A stretch of 64,000 nucleotides of DNA from an uncultured Alphaproteobacteria bacterium (GTDB taxonomy: Bacteria > Pseudomonadota > Alphaproteobacteria > GCA-2731375): positions 930,001-994,000 of the forward strand of contig CATOSZ010000001.1 in assembly GCA_951812805.1 (NCBI GenBank). The letters run 5' to 3'. Shown here piece after piece: positions 8,660 to 17,136 of this stretch. A program made the translations under genes and the position numbers. The first letter of the stretch is position 1; every line of letters begins with the position of its first letter. Below the pieces are notes generated by a model, which worked only from the letters and a program-made list of their open reading frames with translations, searched no databases and had not been told where the DNA came from.

Positions 8660-11600
8660 ATGCCGCATGCCGACTTCATCCACCTCCGCACCCATTCCGC
8701 CTATTCCCTGGCCGAGGGCGCGATCCCGGTGAAGGACCTGGCCAAGCTGGCCGATGCCGCCGATATGCCGGCCGTGGCGCTGACCGATACGGGCAACCTG
8801 TTCGGCGCCCTCGAGTTCGCGGAGGCCATGGGTGCCGCCGGCGTGCAGCCGATCATGGGCGCCCTGCTGGCGCTGGCCCGCGAGGCGGATGCGGCGTCGG
8901 GCAACGGCGCCCTCAATGGAAACGGCAACGGCAACGGCAATGGCGCGCACCGGCAGGAGCCGTCGCGCCTGGTCCTCCTCGCCCGTGACGAGGCGGGCTA
9001 TCAAAACTTGATAAAGCTGTCGTCAAAGGCGTTCCTCGAGTCGTCCGGCGGCGAGCCCGCGGAAATTCACCTGACCGACCTGGAGGCGCACGCGGCGGGT
9101 TTGATCTGTCTCTCGGGTGGGGCCGAAGGTCCACTCGGCCGCCTGCTGGCGGAAGGGCGCGACGCGGAGGCCCGCGCGCTCGCCGAGCGTCTCGCCGCCC
9201 TCTTCCCCGGTTGCTTCTATATCGAGTTGCAACGCCACGGCCTGGCGATCGAGCAACGCTGCGAGGCCGCCTTCCTCGACATTGCCTACGCGCTGGATCT
9301 CCCGCTGGTCGCGACCAACGACGTCTACTTCGCCACCCCCGACATGCACGAGGCGCATGATGCGCTGCTCTGCATCGACCAGGGCGCGACGCTCGGCCAG
9401 GACGAGCGGCGCCGGGTCACGGCCGAGCATTACTTCAAGCCGGCGGCGGAGATGCGGGCGATCTTCTCCGACCTGCCGGAGGCGGTGGACAACACGCTTA
9501 CCATCGCGCGGCGCTGCGCCTACCGGGCACCGTTGCGCGAGCCGATCCTGCCCCGCTTCGCCGCCGAAGGCGCCGGCGAGGCCGAGCTGCTGCGCGAAAC
9601 CGCCGCCGCCGGGCTGGAGGCGCGACTGGCGACGCCGTCGATTCTCGCCGCCATGCCGCACCAAGAAGAAGACGGGGGCGAGGACGGCGCCGACCCCCTC
9701 GCCCCCTACCGTGAGCGCTTGGATTTCGAGCTCGGCGTCATCACCGAGATGGGCTTCGCCGGTTACTTCCTCATCGTCGCCGACTTCATCCAATGGGCCC
9801 GCGACCAGGGCATTCCCGTCGGCCCCGGGCGCGGCTCGGGCGCCGGCTCCGTCGTCGCCTGGGCGCTCGGCATCACCAACCTGGACCCGCTACGCTTCGG
9901 CCTGCTGTTCGAGCGTTTCCTCAACCCCGACCGGATCTCGATGCCGGACTTCGACATCGACTTCTGCCAGGACCGGCGCGACCGGGTCATCCACTATGTG
10001 CAGGAGAAGTACGGCCACGACCAGGTCGCGCAGATCATCACCTTCGGCAAGCTGCAGGCCCGCGCGGTGCTGCGCGACGTCGGCCGCGTGCTCGGCATGC
10101 CCTACGGCCAGGTCGACCGCCTGTGCAAGCTGGTGCCGAACAACCCGGCCAATCCGGTCAGCCTCGGCCAGGCCCTGGAGTCGGAGCCGCGCCTGCGGGA
10201 AGAGCGCGAGCAGGACGCCACCGTCGGCCGGCTGATCGACATCGCCATGCGGCTCGAGGGGCTTTACCGGCACGCCTCGACCCATGCGGCGGGCGTGGTG
10301 ATCGGCGACCGGCCGCTGGAGGAGCTGGTCCCCCTCTACCGCGATCCGCGCTCGGACATGCCGGTCACCCAGTTCAACATGAAATGGGTGGAATCCGCCG
10401 GCCTGGTGAAGTTCGATTTCCTCGGCCTGAAGACCCTGACGGTGATCGAACGGGCGCTGGCCCTGTTGGCCCGGCGCGGCATCGACATCGACATCGACGC
10501 CATCCCCCTCGACGACCGGCCCACCTACGAGATGCTGGGCCGGGCCGAGGCGGTCGGCGTCTTCCAGTTTGAAAGCGGCGGCATGCGCGACCTGCTGCGC
10601 GAGTCCGACCCCTCCAACATCGAGGACCTGATCGCTCTCGTCGCCCTCTTCCGCCCGGGGCCGATGGAGAACATCCCGAAATACATCGCCTGCAAGCACG
10701 GCCGGGAGGAACCCGAACACCTGCACGAAACCATCGAGCCGGTGGTCAAGGACACCTACGGCGTCATCATCTACCAGGAACAGGTGATGCAGATCGCCCA
10801 GGTCTTCGCCGGCTACAGCCTCGGCCAGGCCGACCTGCTGCGCCGCGCCATGGGCAAGAAGATCAAGGCGGAGATGGACGCCCAGCGCGGCGATTTCGTC
10901 GAGGGGGCGAAGGCCCGCGGCGTCGACGCGGCGCGCGCCTCCTACGTCTTCGACCTGGTCGACAAGTTCGCCGGCTATGGCTTCAACAAGGCGCACTCGG
11001 CCGCCTATGCGCTGGTCGCCTACCAGACCGCCTACCTGAAGGCGACCTATCCGGTCGAATTCCTCGCCGCCTCCATGACGCTGGACATGGGCAACACGGA
11101 CAAGCTGAACGTCTTCCGCCAGGAGATCGAGCGTCTGGGCTTCGAGTTGCTGCCCCCCGACATCAACCGCTCCGACGTCGAATTCACCGTCGAGGCGGGC
11201 GCCGAGGGCGCAAGCGAAAGCGGCAAGGTGCGCTATGCGCTGGCCGCCATCCGCAACGTCGGCCGCGGCGCCATGGCCGCGATCGTGCAGGAGCGCGAGG
11301 CGAACGGCGACTTCGCCGACCTCTGGGATTTCGCCCGGCGCGTCGATCCCAAGCAGCTGAACAAGCGGGCACTGGAAAACCTGGCGCGCGCCGGCGCCTT
11401 CGACCGCCTGGTCGAGAACCGCGCCCAGGTGCTGGCGGCGATCGAGCTGTTGCTGCGCTACGCCAACCGCACGGCGGAGGAGCGGGAGAGCGCGCAGACC
11501 AGCCTGTTCGGCGAGGCGGGCGACGCCGACGAGGTCACGCCCGACCTGCCGCTGGTCGCCGAATGGAACGCCACCGATATGCTGGCGGAGGAGTTCGACG

Positions 11601-12196
11601 CCATCGGCTTCTACCTCTCCGCCCATCCGCTCGACGGCTGCGCCGAGTTGCTCCAGCGCGCCCACGTCGTCACCCACGCGGAAATGCTGGAGCGGATGCA
11701 ACGCTCCACCGGCAACCGCTTCAAGCTCGCCGGCACGATCCTCTCGAAACGCGAGCGCAACTCGGCCCGCGGCACCCGCTACGCCTTCGTCCAGCTCTCG
11801 GATGCGAGCGGCATGTACGAGGTCACGATCTTCGCCGAGGTCCTGATGGCGAGCCGTGACCTGCTGGAGGTCGGCCGCAGCGTGGTCCTGGAGGTGGAGG
11901 CCCGCGAAGAAGCCGACACCGCCCGCCTCACCGCCCAATCGGTCCGCGACATCGAACAGGTCGGCGCCGACACGGGCAGCGACATCCGCATCTTCGTCCG
12001 CGACGAACTCCCGATCCCGGACCTGGGCACGCTGCTGGCAGACCACCGCGGCGGGCGCAGCCAGGTGCATATCCTGGTGCAGATCGCGCCGCACCGGGAG
12101 GTCGAGGTGGCGCTCGACGGGCGGTACGCGATGTCGACGTCGGTCCGGGGAGCGTTGAAGTCGGTGCCGGGGGTGGTGGAGGTGCAGCAGTTGTGA
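8660..12196 (+). CDS. dnaE: DNA polymerase III alpha subunit
   Basis: The 1178-residue catalytic subunit of the replicative polymerase. The N-terminal PHP domain begins FIHLRTHSAYSLAEGAI. The palm shows GPGRGSGAGSVVAWAL and the catalytic-aspartate motif PDFDIDFCQDRRDRVI (about residue 428). Further on come FGKLQARAVLRDVGRVLG, GFNKAHSAAYALVAYQTAYLKA, a helix-hairpin-helix region and a C-terminal OB domain (KLAGTILSKRERN). Length and order fit DnaE1. Unusual: residues about 75-90 in the PHP domain contain a low-complexity NGNGNGNGNG run encoded by a 6-bp repeat. The start ATG at 8660 fits the family N-terminus. Confidence 0.97.
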   Translation: MPHADFIHLRTHSAYSLAEGAIPVKDLAKLADAADMPAVALTDTGNLFGALEFAEAMGAAGVQPIMGALLALAREADAASGNGALNGNGNGNGNGAHRQEPSRLVLLARDEAGYQNLIKLSSKAFLESSGGEPAEIHLTDLEAHAAGLICLSGGAEGPLGRLLAEGRDAEARALAERLAALFPGCFYIELQRHGLAIEQRCEAAFLDIAYALDLPLVATNDVYFATPDMHEAHDALLCIDQGATLGQDERRRVTAEHYFKPAAEMRAIFSDLPEAVDNTLTIARRCAYRAPLREPILPRFAAEGAGEAELLRETAAAGLEARLATPSILAAMPHQEEDGGEDGADPLAPYRERLDFELGVITEMGFAGYFLIVADFIQWARDQGIPVGPGRGSGAGSVVAWALGITNLDPLRFGLLFERFLNPDRISMPDFDIDFCQDRRDRVIHYVQEKYGHDQVAQIITFGKLQARAVLRDVGRVLGMPYGQVDRLCKLVPNNPANPVSLGQALESEPRLREEREQDATVGRLIDIAMRLEGLYRHASTHAAGVVIGDRPLEELVPLYRDPRSDMPVTQFNMKWVESAGLVKFDFLGLKTLTVIERALALLARRGIDIDIDAIPLDDRPTYEMLGRAEAVGVFQFESGGMRDLLRESDPSNIEDLIALVALFRPGPMENIPKYIACKHGREEPEHLHETIEPVVKDTYGVIIYQEQVMQIAQVFAGYSLGQADLLRRAMGKKIKAEMDAQRGDFVEGAKARGVDAARASYVFDLVDKFAGYGFNKAHSAAYALVAYQTAYLKATYPVEFLAASMTLDMGNTDKLNVFRQEIERLGFELLPPDINRSDVEFTVEAGAEGASESGKVRYALAAIRNVGRGAMAAIVQEREANGDFADLWDFARRVDPKQLNKRALENLARAGAFDRLVENRAQVLAAIELLLRYANRTAEERESAQTSLFGEAGDADEVTPDLPLVAEWNATDMLAEEFDAIGFYLSAHPLDGCAELLQRAHVVTHAEMLERMQRSTGNRFKLAGTILSKRERNSARGTRYAFVQLSDASGMYEVTIFAEVLMASRDLLEVGRSVVLEVEAREEADTARLTAQSVRDIEQVGADTGSDIRIFVRDELPIPDLGTLLADHRGGRSQVHILVQIAPHREVEVALDGRYAMSTSVRGALKSVPGVVEVQQL

Positions 12197-12525
12197 GGGG
12201 GTGGTTATTTGCAGCATCCGCCGGGACATTGGGCGCAGCGACGTATCCGCTTTCCGGTAGCGGCGCCTCTTTCGTCTCGGAGATAGCCTCGCCGAAGCGC
12301 GCGAAGAATGCCGATTCATCAAGCAAATGCTCACCGACGAGATCATCCGAGCGAAACCGCATATCGGCCATCCTCTCAAATCTCCCGATCGACGGTGAGA
12401 AGCAATTCCTCGACGGCACTCCAGAATTTCCGCTCGTACCAGTGCCCGTACTCGAAAACCCTGTCCGAGCGCATCGCGGCCTCAAGCTTCGCCATCTTTC
12501 CCCGGCCCGCTGCTCCAAACCGCAA

Positions 12526-12552
12526 CGGCCACCAGTGGGACACTGGTGGCCG
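12526..12552. repeat. perfect 12-bp inverted repeat (hairpin)
   Basis: CGGCCACCAGTG-GGA-CACTGGTGGCCG: two perfect 12-bp arms with a 3-base loop. There is no T-run on either side, so it is not an obvious intrinsic terminator; it could be a cruciform, a protein-binding site or part of a short intergenic repeat. Confidence 0.8.
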
Positions 12553-12911
12553 GGGGTTAGAAGACCGCCGTAGGACAGTCGCGATAGCCTTTGGGCCGGA
12601 GCCTTGGACATACGCCATCGCCCCCCGGCCGCAAGAGCCAAGGGGGGCACGTTTTCGGACATGCCGAACCGCCTACGGAGGAGCCTTCTAAGAGCCCCAT
12701 CAGTCCGTGTTCAGACTGACGGGTCGAGCCTATACCAACCCGCACCGACCCGCCAGATCGCGCGCGCCCGCCCCTCGCTCAGAGCGTCTTCGGAAACAAA
12801 TTCAGCAATGATTTCAAATTCCTAGCGAACCGAACGGCAACCACATCGCACAACGGCGCTCCTTACCGAGCGCCGGTCGGTTCCCGCCCTTGATCTCATG
12901 ATGGCCATGGT

Positions 12912-12998
12912 GCCTTGGTTGTCGAGGTCGTCAAGGACGCGTCCCGGGCGCGCCCGCGGAGCGGGTCGAAGATCCTTTACGATCTCGACAACCAAGGC
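12912..12998. repeat. long imperfect inverted repeat, 26-bp arms
   Basis: The left arm GCCTTGGTTGTCGAGGTCGT (continuing CAAGGA, 12912-12937) pairs with the right arm at 12973-12998. 24 of 26 positions are complementary around a 35-bp GC-rich centre. It looks like an intergenic repeat unit or a MITE-like hairpin rather than coding sequence. Confidence 0.75.
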
Positions 12999-13043
12999 GA
13001 CGCTCCGCCACGAGATCGACGACGCCGCCCGATCATCGAGGCC

Positions 13044-13361
13044 CTATCCCGCTTCCCCCGTCACCCGGTACCGCGCCACCCCCAATTCCCCGGCACGAGC
13101 ACGGATCGTCATGCTGTCGTACAGGGCCTGCATGCGGAGCAGCAGTTCCGTCTTGACCGCGAAGGCCAGTTCGATGCGCATCGCCATCTCCGGCGAGAGC
13201 GAGGCCTTGCGGTTGACGAGATCGGAAAGCGTCGCGGCCCGCACGCCCAACACCCGTGCGGCCTTGGCGATCGAAAGGCCGAGTTCGTCCAGGATCTCGG
13301 TGCGGATGAACTCGCCCGGATGAACCGGCGGCATGCCCATCTCCAGTTTTTCTCCGGCCAT
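13044..13361 (-). CDS. higA: HigA-type antitoxin (XRE HTH)
   Basis: The 105-residue antitoxin and repressor of the HigBA pair. It starts MAGEKLEMGMPPVHPGEFIR, the PPxHPGE(F/I) opening typical of HigA. An HTH follows (LSIAKAARVLGVRAATLSDLVNRK), then SPEMAMRIELAF. It is expected to neutralise HigB and to bind the operator at 13656-13674. Its ATG overlaps the toxin stop codon (TGATG, one shared base), so translation is probably coupled. The toxin-first order is characteristic of higBA. Confidence 0.9.
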   Translation of the reverse strand: MAGEKLEMGMPPVHPGEFIRTEILDELGLSIAKAARVLGVRAATLSDLVNRKASLSPEMAMRIELAFAVKTELLLRMQALYDSMTIRARAGELGVARYRVTGEAG

Positions 13362-13645
13362 CAGTGATAATCCTCCACGTTCAGGTCCGTGATCGCGCCG
13401 TCTTCCACCCGGAAGGTCATGCGCCAATTCCCCGATATCGATATCGACCACCATCCGGCCCGAGTACCGCGGAGCTGATGGATGCGCCATCCAGGCGGCC
13501 CCTCCAGCGCATCCATGTCCGGCGCGGCCGCCAGCGCGAACAGTACGGTGCGAATCCGAGGCAGCAGATTGCGGCTGAGCCCCTTCGCGTTGCCCGAGCG
13601 AAAATAATCTCGCAGCCCCTTGTGGCGGATCGATACAATATCCAT
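13361..13645 (-). CDS. higB: HigB-type toxin (RelE/ParE superfamily)
   Basis: The 94-residue product matches HigB/RelE-type mRNA interferases. It begins DIVSIRHKGLRDYFRSGNAKG, has a Leu/Arg-rich core, and ends with the GWRIHQLRG and NWRMTFRVEDGAITDLNVEDYH blocks typical of plasmid-maintenance killer proteins. Known members cleave mRNA at the ribosome. It is first in a two-gene operon with higA. The start ATG at 13645 lies 9 bp downstream of the promoter's -10 box, so the 5' leader must be very short or absent. Confidence 0.9.
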   Translation of the reverse strand: MDIVSIRHKGLRDYFRSGNAKGLSRNLLPRIRTVLFALAAAPDMDALEGPPGWRIHQLRGTRAGWWSISISGNWRMTFRVEDGAITDLNVEDYH

Positions 13646-13653
13646 TGACCCGA

Positions 13654-13682
13654 ATCATACGGCAATACCGTATGGGAATCAA
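13654..13682 (-). promoter_or_regulatory. higBA promoter
   Basis: On the minus strand TTGATT and TATGAT are separated by exactly 17 bp (-35 at 13682-13677, -10 at 13659-13654). The -10 box lies 9 bp before the higB ATG, implying a very short or leaderless transcript. Confidence 0.65.
13656..13674. promoter_or_regulatory. palindromic operator for HigA
   Basis: CATACGG-CAATA-CCGTATG is a perfect 7+5+7 palindrome covering the spacer and -10 box of the higBA promoter. This is where an autorepressing HigA would be expected to bind. Confidence 0.7.
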
Positions 13683-13761
13683 ACGATCTCACGACATGCG
13701 TCGCATGTCGAATGTCGCAAACGCCGCCACGTGTCCGACAAGAACGCGGAGTGGGATCCCC

Positions 13762-15123
13762 TCACCCCCACCGAACCCCCGTCGCCGGATGCGGCGGCGC
13801 CAACCGATCCCGCCCGAACAGCTTCCGCCGATAACTCCCCGCCCGGTATGCCGTCTTGTAGCGCCCCCGGCGTTGCAGCTCCGGCACCAGCAGGTCGGCG
13901 ACGTCGGCGAAGCTTTCGGGCGAGAGGACATGGGCGAGGTTGAAGCCGTCGATGCCGGTCTCGTCCATCCACGTCTCCAGCCCGTCCGCGACGCTTTCGG
14001 GGGTGCCGACGAGCAAGGGGCCGCGGCCGCCGAGGACGTGATGCTCGGCCAACTCCCGCACGGTCCATTGGCGGTCCGGGTCGGCGATGGTGAGGCCGTC
14101 GACAGCGGACTGCTGGGCTTCCGTGCGGACATGTTGGAGCACGTCGTCCAACGCCATCGCCGCGAAGTCGATCCCCGTCGAGCCCGAGAGCTGTGTGAGC
14201 GCGGCATCGTGGTCACCGTAGGCGAGACAATCGGCCAGCTTGGCCCGGGCCTCGGCCTCGTCGCGGCCGATGATCAGCGTGGCGACGGCGAAGATGGCGA
14301 TGTCGTCGGCCCGCCGGCCCTGTTCGACCGCGCGGCGGCGGATGTCGGCCACGGTCGGCTGGAGGACCCGCGGCGTCGTGCCGGCGACGAAGACGCATTC
14401 CGCGTGCGCCGCGGCGAACCCGCGCCCGCGCCCTGAACTGCCCGCCTGGTACAGCACGGGCGTGCGCTGGGGCGAGGGCTCGCAAAGGTGGATGGCGTCG
14501 AGCTTGTAGAATTCGCCGTCGTGGCGGACGGCATGCACCTTGGCGGGATCGGTGAAGACGCGGGCCTCGGCGTCGCGGCGCACCGCGCCGTCCTCCCAGC
14601 TGCCCTCCCACAGCTTGTAGACCGCGGCCATGTAATCCTCCGCCATGTCGTAGCGGCGGTCGTGCGCGGCAAGCGCGTCCAGGCCCATGCCGAGGGCGGC
14701 GCTGCCGAGGTAGCCGGTGACGATGTTCCAGGCGATCCGGCCCTCGCTCAGATGGTCGAGCGTCGACATCCGCCGGGCAAACGTATAGGGCGGCTCGAAG
14801 CTGAGGGTGCCGGTGACGCCGAAACAGAGATGCTCCGTCACCGCGGCCATCGCGGGGATCAGCAGCATGGGATCGTTCACCGGCACCTGCACGGCATGCT
14901 TCAGCGCCGCGTCGGGCGAGCCGCCGTAGACGTCGTAGATGCCCAGCACGTCGGCCAGGAACAGCCCGTCGAACAGGCCGCGTTCCAGGATACGGGCGAG
15001 CTCGGTCCAGCTGGCGAGCTTGTTGTAGTCGCGGGTCCGGTTGCGCGGATGGCGCCACAGGCCGAAGGCCTGGTGGTCGACCGTGTTCATGTGAAAGGCG
15101 TTCAGCAGGATCTCGCGGGGCAA
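13762..15123 (-). CDS. LLM-class flavin monooxygenase (NtaA/SnaA/DszA type)
   Basis: A flavin-dependent monooxygenase of the NtaA/SnaA/DszA/SsuD-like subgroup, which uses reduced FMN from a separate reductase to oxidise organosulfur, chelator or other substrates. Family features include AFHMNTVDHQAFGLWRHP at the N-terminus, LARILERGLFDGLFLADVLG, LDHLSEGRIAWNIVTGYL and VLYQAGSSGRGRGFAAAHA. A C-terminal LVPELQRRGRYKTAY block is present. A TTG at 15123 (LPREILLNAF) gives the usual N-terminus of about 11 residues before the conserved MNT; the ATG at 15090 is the alternative. Length is 453 residues. The substrate cannot be inferred, and no reductase or transporter gene is adjacent. Confidence 0.88.
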   Translation of the reverse strand: MPREILLNAFHMNTVDHQAFGLWRHPRNRTRDYNKLASWTELARILERGLFDGLFLADVLGIYDVYGGSPDAALKHAVQVPVNDPMLLIPAMAAVTEHLCFGVTGTLSFEPPYTFARRMSTLDHLSEGRIAWNIVTGYLGSAALGMGLDALAAHDRRYDMAEDYMAAVYKLWEGSWEDGAVRRDAEARVFTDPAKVHAVRHDGEFYKLDAIHLCEPSPQRTPVLYQAGSSGRGRGFAAAHAECVFVAGTTPRVLQPTVADIRRRAVEQGRRADDIAIFAVATLIIGRDEAEARAKLADCLAYGDHDAALTQLSGSTGIDFAAMALDDVLQHVRTEAQQSAVDGLTIADPDRQWTVRELAEHHVLGGRGPLLVGTPESVADGLETWMDETGIDGFNLAHVLSPESFADVADLLVPELQRRGRYKTAYRAGSYRRKLFGRDRLAPPHPATGVRWG

Positions 15124-15192
15124 CGCGCATCTCCGGTCCGTGGCGACATATCTCGGATCGTAGCGGAAGGGATCGATACCGCCAAAACGAAA

Positions 15193-15217
15193 CGAGCCCC
15201 CGCAAGGCGGGGGCTCG
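15193..15217 (-). terminator. intrinsic terminator after the HbpS/GlcG-like gene
   Basis: CGAGCCCCCGC-AAG-GCGGGGGCTCG has perfect 11-bp arms. On the minus strand it is followed by TTTCGTTTT, so it fits termination of the minus-strand gene ending at 15254. Confidence 0.85.
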
Positions 15218-15253
15218 TCGGTGCCCGCTCGACCGGGCGTCCGTCGTAACGGC

Positions 15254-16030
15254 TTAGTTGACAGCCGGTAGCGTCGATGGGTCGACGGTGTTGATGCACT
15301 CGGCATGGCCGAAGCCACCAGTGCTGACGCCGGTGCCGCCATCGGGATTGGCCGCGATGTCGTAGATGATGTTGTCCGGCCGAGCAGGGTCACCGCTGAC
15401 ACCGCCGGCACCCGCCGTCACCAGTTGATCGAGGCCGAGGTTGTTGCGAACCCGCCAGGCGATCATGTGATCGGCGCAGGAGGTATCGCCGCTCAAGCCC
15501 ACGGCGCCGACGACGCCGCTGGCGTCATAGAGCGCGAGGCCGCCGCCGAAGACGTTCACGCCGCCGACCTTCACGCCGATCAGCGGGTCGTTTGCCTGGC
15601 CATAGTTCTTGGATGGCCCCTTGTAGGCCGCGCCGACGTCGACCGGGTTGGAGAACTGCAACCCGAACAGGCTGCCGCCCGGCTGTACGGCGGAGAACAG
15701 ATTGGCGGTCGACAGCGACAGGCCATCGAGCGAGAAGGCGTTCGCCGTATTGGCTTTCTGGGCCGAGATCACCCGGCTGCCGGGCCATTGCGCGCCCCGG
15801 TCGGCGCCGGAAAAGGCCACGGCGCAGACGATGCCGTCACGATCGACCAGCGTCGCCCACATATCGAGGTCGAGGCCGCTCGTCTCCGTCGCGACGGCGG
15901 CGGCGAGCGCGCCCTTCAGGGCGACATGATCGGGCAACCCCCCGCAGCCGTTCTCGGCCTGCGCGCCCGACGAGAACGCACCGATCGCCATGCCGAACGC
16001 CAGTCCGGCCATCAAAAACTGTCTGTACAT
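15254..16030 (-). CDS. secreted HbpS/GlcG-like (DUF336) protein
   Basis: From the ATG at 16030 (MYRQFLMAGLAFGMAIGAFS) the product carries a signal peptide ending near GAQA and a domain of about 230 residues. Features resembling the HbpS/GlcG heme-binding family are KANTANAFSLDGLSLST, GGSLFGLQFSNPV, GGVNVFGGGLALYDASGVVGAVGLSGD and TSCADHMIAWRVR. Related proteins bind heme or degradation products extracytoplasmically; ligand binding here is inference. The track start at 16066 is a GTG upstream of the signal peptide. A strong terminator lies 37 bp after the stop, so it is probably monocistronic. Confidence 0.8.
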   Translation of the reverse strand: MYRQFLMAGLAFGMAIGAFSSGAQAENGCGGLPDHVALKGALAAAVATETSGLDLDMWATLVDRDGIVCAVAFSGADRGAQWPGSRVISAQKANTANAFSLDGLSLSTANLFSAVQPGGSLFGLQFSNPVDVGAAYKGPSKNYGQANDPLIGVKVGGVNVFGGGLALYDASGVVGAVGLSGDTSCADHMIAWRVRNNLGLDQLVTAGAGGVSGDPARPDNIIYDIAANPDGGTGVSTGGFGHAECINTVDPSTLPAVN

Positions 16031-16140
16031 TTGAACCCCCACAGCCGCCAACCGCCGCAACACCACGCCACGACCTCAACGACGGCTATCACATAAGCGA
16101 TGCTTTGCTATCGCAGGTGTCGTGTCAAGCGGGCCGGCCC

Positions 16141-17136
16141 TCACATCATCCGGGCCCGAAACAGCCCGACCGAGAGCTGCGCCTCAGCCAGCGTGATGTC
16201 GCCGAACGCGAAGCGACAGAGGAAATAGTTCACGTCCGCTTCCCCCTCCTGCCGGGCGATCTCCGCCGCGACCTCGTCCGCCGTGCCGGCGATCCCCTGG
16301 CCGAGCGCCATCAGTTGATCGAAATCCTCGGGCAGGCTGACGTTGGGGGGAACCAGGCCGTGGCGCTTCCACAGGCGCAGGAAGGCCTCGCGCCACGGCT
16401 GGTAGGCGCGGCGTGCGATGGCGCGTGCCTCTTCGCCGTCCTCGGCGACGACGATGTGCCGGGTCATGCCGAGGAGCGGCAGGTCCGCCGCCGCCCGGCC
16501 CGCCGCCGTCCAGGCCGCGCGGTAGGCGTCGGTCACCTCGCGGACCCGCGCGGTCGTCTGGTTGGAGAGGATGTTGATGCCCTGCTCGGCCGGGAAGACC
16601 GCGCTCTCCGGCACGCCGACGCCGAACCAGAGCGGGGGATGCGGCTTCTGGCGGGGCGTGAGGACCATCGGCATCCCGGCCACGCGGCGTCGCGCGCCCT
16701 CGAAATCGAGCTCGCCGCCCTTCAGGCCTTCCAGGATCAGCGCCAGATCCTCACGGTAGATCTCCCGCGCGTCCGCCGCGTCGACGCCGAAGAAGTCGCC
16801 CTCGATCGGCGAGATGCCGCGCCCGACGCCGAGCTCTAGGCGCCCGCCACTCATCTGGTCGAGCATGCAGATCTCCTCCAGCAGGCGGACCGGATGATAG
16901 AGCGGCAAACAGAACACCATGGCGCCGAGGCGCAGCCGCGTGGAATGCTGCGCCGCCGCGGCCAGGAACAGCGCCGGCGACGGCGCCGCGCCAAGGTCGG
17001 TGCCGTGATGTTCCGCCAGGTGATAGGCGTGAAAGCCGGCCCGGTCGTAATCGCCGATCAAGGCGAGGCGCATGGCGTAGAGATCGGCCAGGTCGCCGCC
17101 CGGATGATCCAGATGATCGAAAACCCCGAAGCGCAT
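16141..17136 (-). CDS. LLM-class flavin-dependent oxidoreductase (luciferase-like)
   Basis: A 331-residue bacterial-luciferase-like oxidoreductase. It has RFGVFDHLDHPGGDLADLYA, YHLAEHHGTDLGAAPSPALF, LRLGAMVFCLPLYHPVRLLE and MSGGRLELGVGRGISPIE, all standard motifs of the F420/FMN luciferase-like fold. The ATG at 17136 overlaps the stop of the upstream STAS-like gene by one base (TGATG), so the pair is translationally coupled. It belongs to a different subgroup from the NtaA-type gene at 13762. The substrate is unknown. Confidence 0.87.
   Translation of the reverse strand: MRFGVFDHLDHPGGDLADLYAMRLALIGDYDRAGFHAYHLAEHHGTDLGAAPSPALFLAAAAQHSTRLRLGAMVFCLPLYHPVRLLEEICMLDQMSGGRLELGVGRGISPIEGDFFGVDAADAREIYREDLALILEGLKGGELDFEGARRRVAGMPMVLTPRQKPHPPLWFGVGVPESAVFPAEQGINILSNQTTARVREVTDAYRAAWTAAGRAAADLPLLGMTRHIVVAEDGEEARAIARRAYQPWREAFLRLWKRHGLVPPNVSLPEDFDQLMALGQGIAGTADEVAAEIARQEGEADVNYFLCRFAFGDITLAEAQLSVGLFRARMM

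Larger units (their letters stand above)
12197..13043. other. gene-poor region with possible small ORFs and two inverted repeats
   Basis: About 850 bases without a recognisable gene. On the minus strand a 39-codon ORF (12376-12495, MAKLEAAMRSDRVFEYGHWY...) is followed closely by another frame starting at 12371 (MADMRFRSDDLVGEHLLDES...). The second continues into antisense of dnaE and loses protein-like character after about 55 residues. The pair could be the decayed remains of a small operon. Two inverted repeats (listed separately) lie in this stretch. No tRNA or other structured RNA was recognised. Confidence 0.4.

Noticed and set aside
11928-12371. 147-codon minus ORF starting MADMRFRSDDL
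   Set aside because: Only the first 55 codons lie outside dnaE; the rest is antisense shadow. Kept only as a possible remnant in the regional note.
9890-12379. 829-codon minus-strand ORF opposite dnaE
   Set aside because: Shadow of dnaE; no domain pattern of its own.
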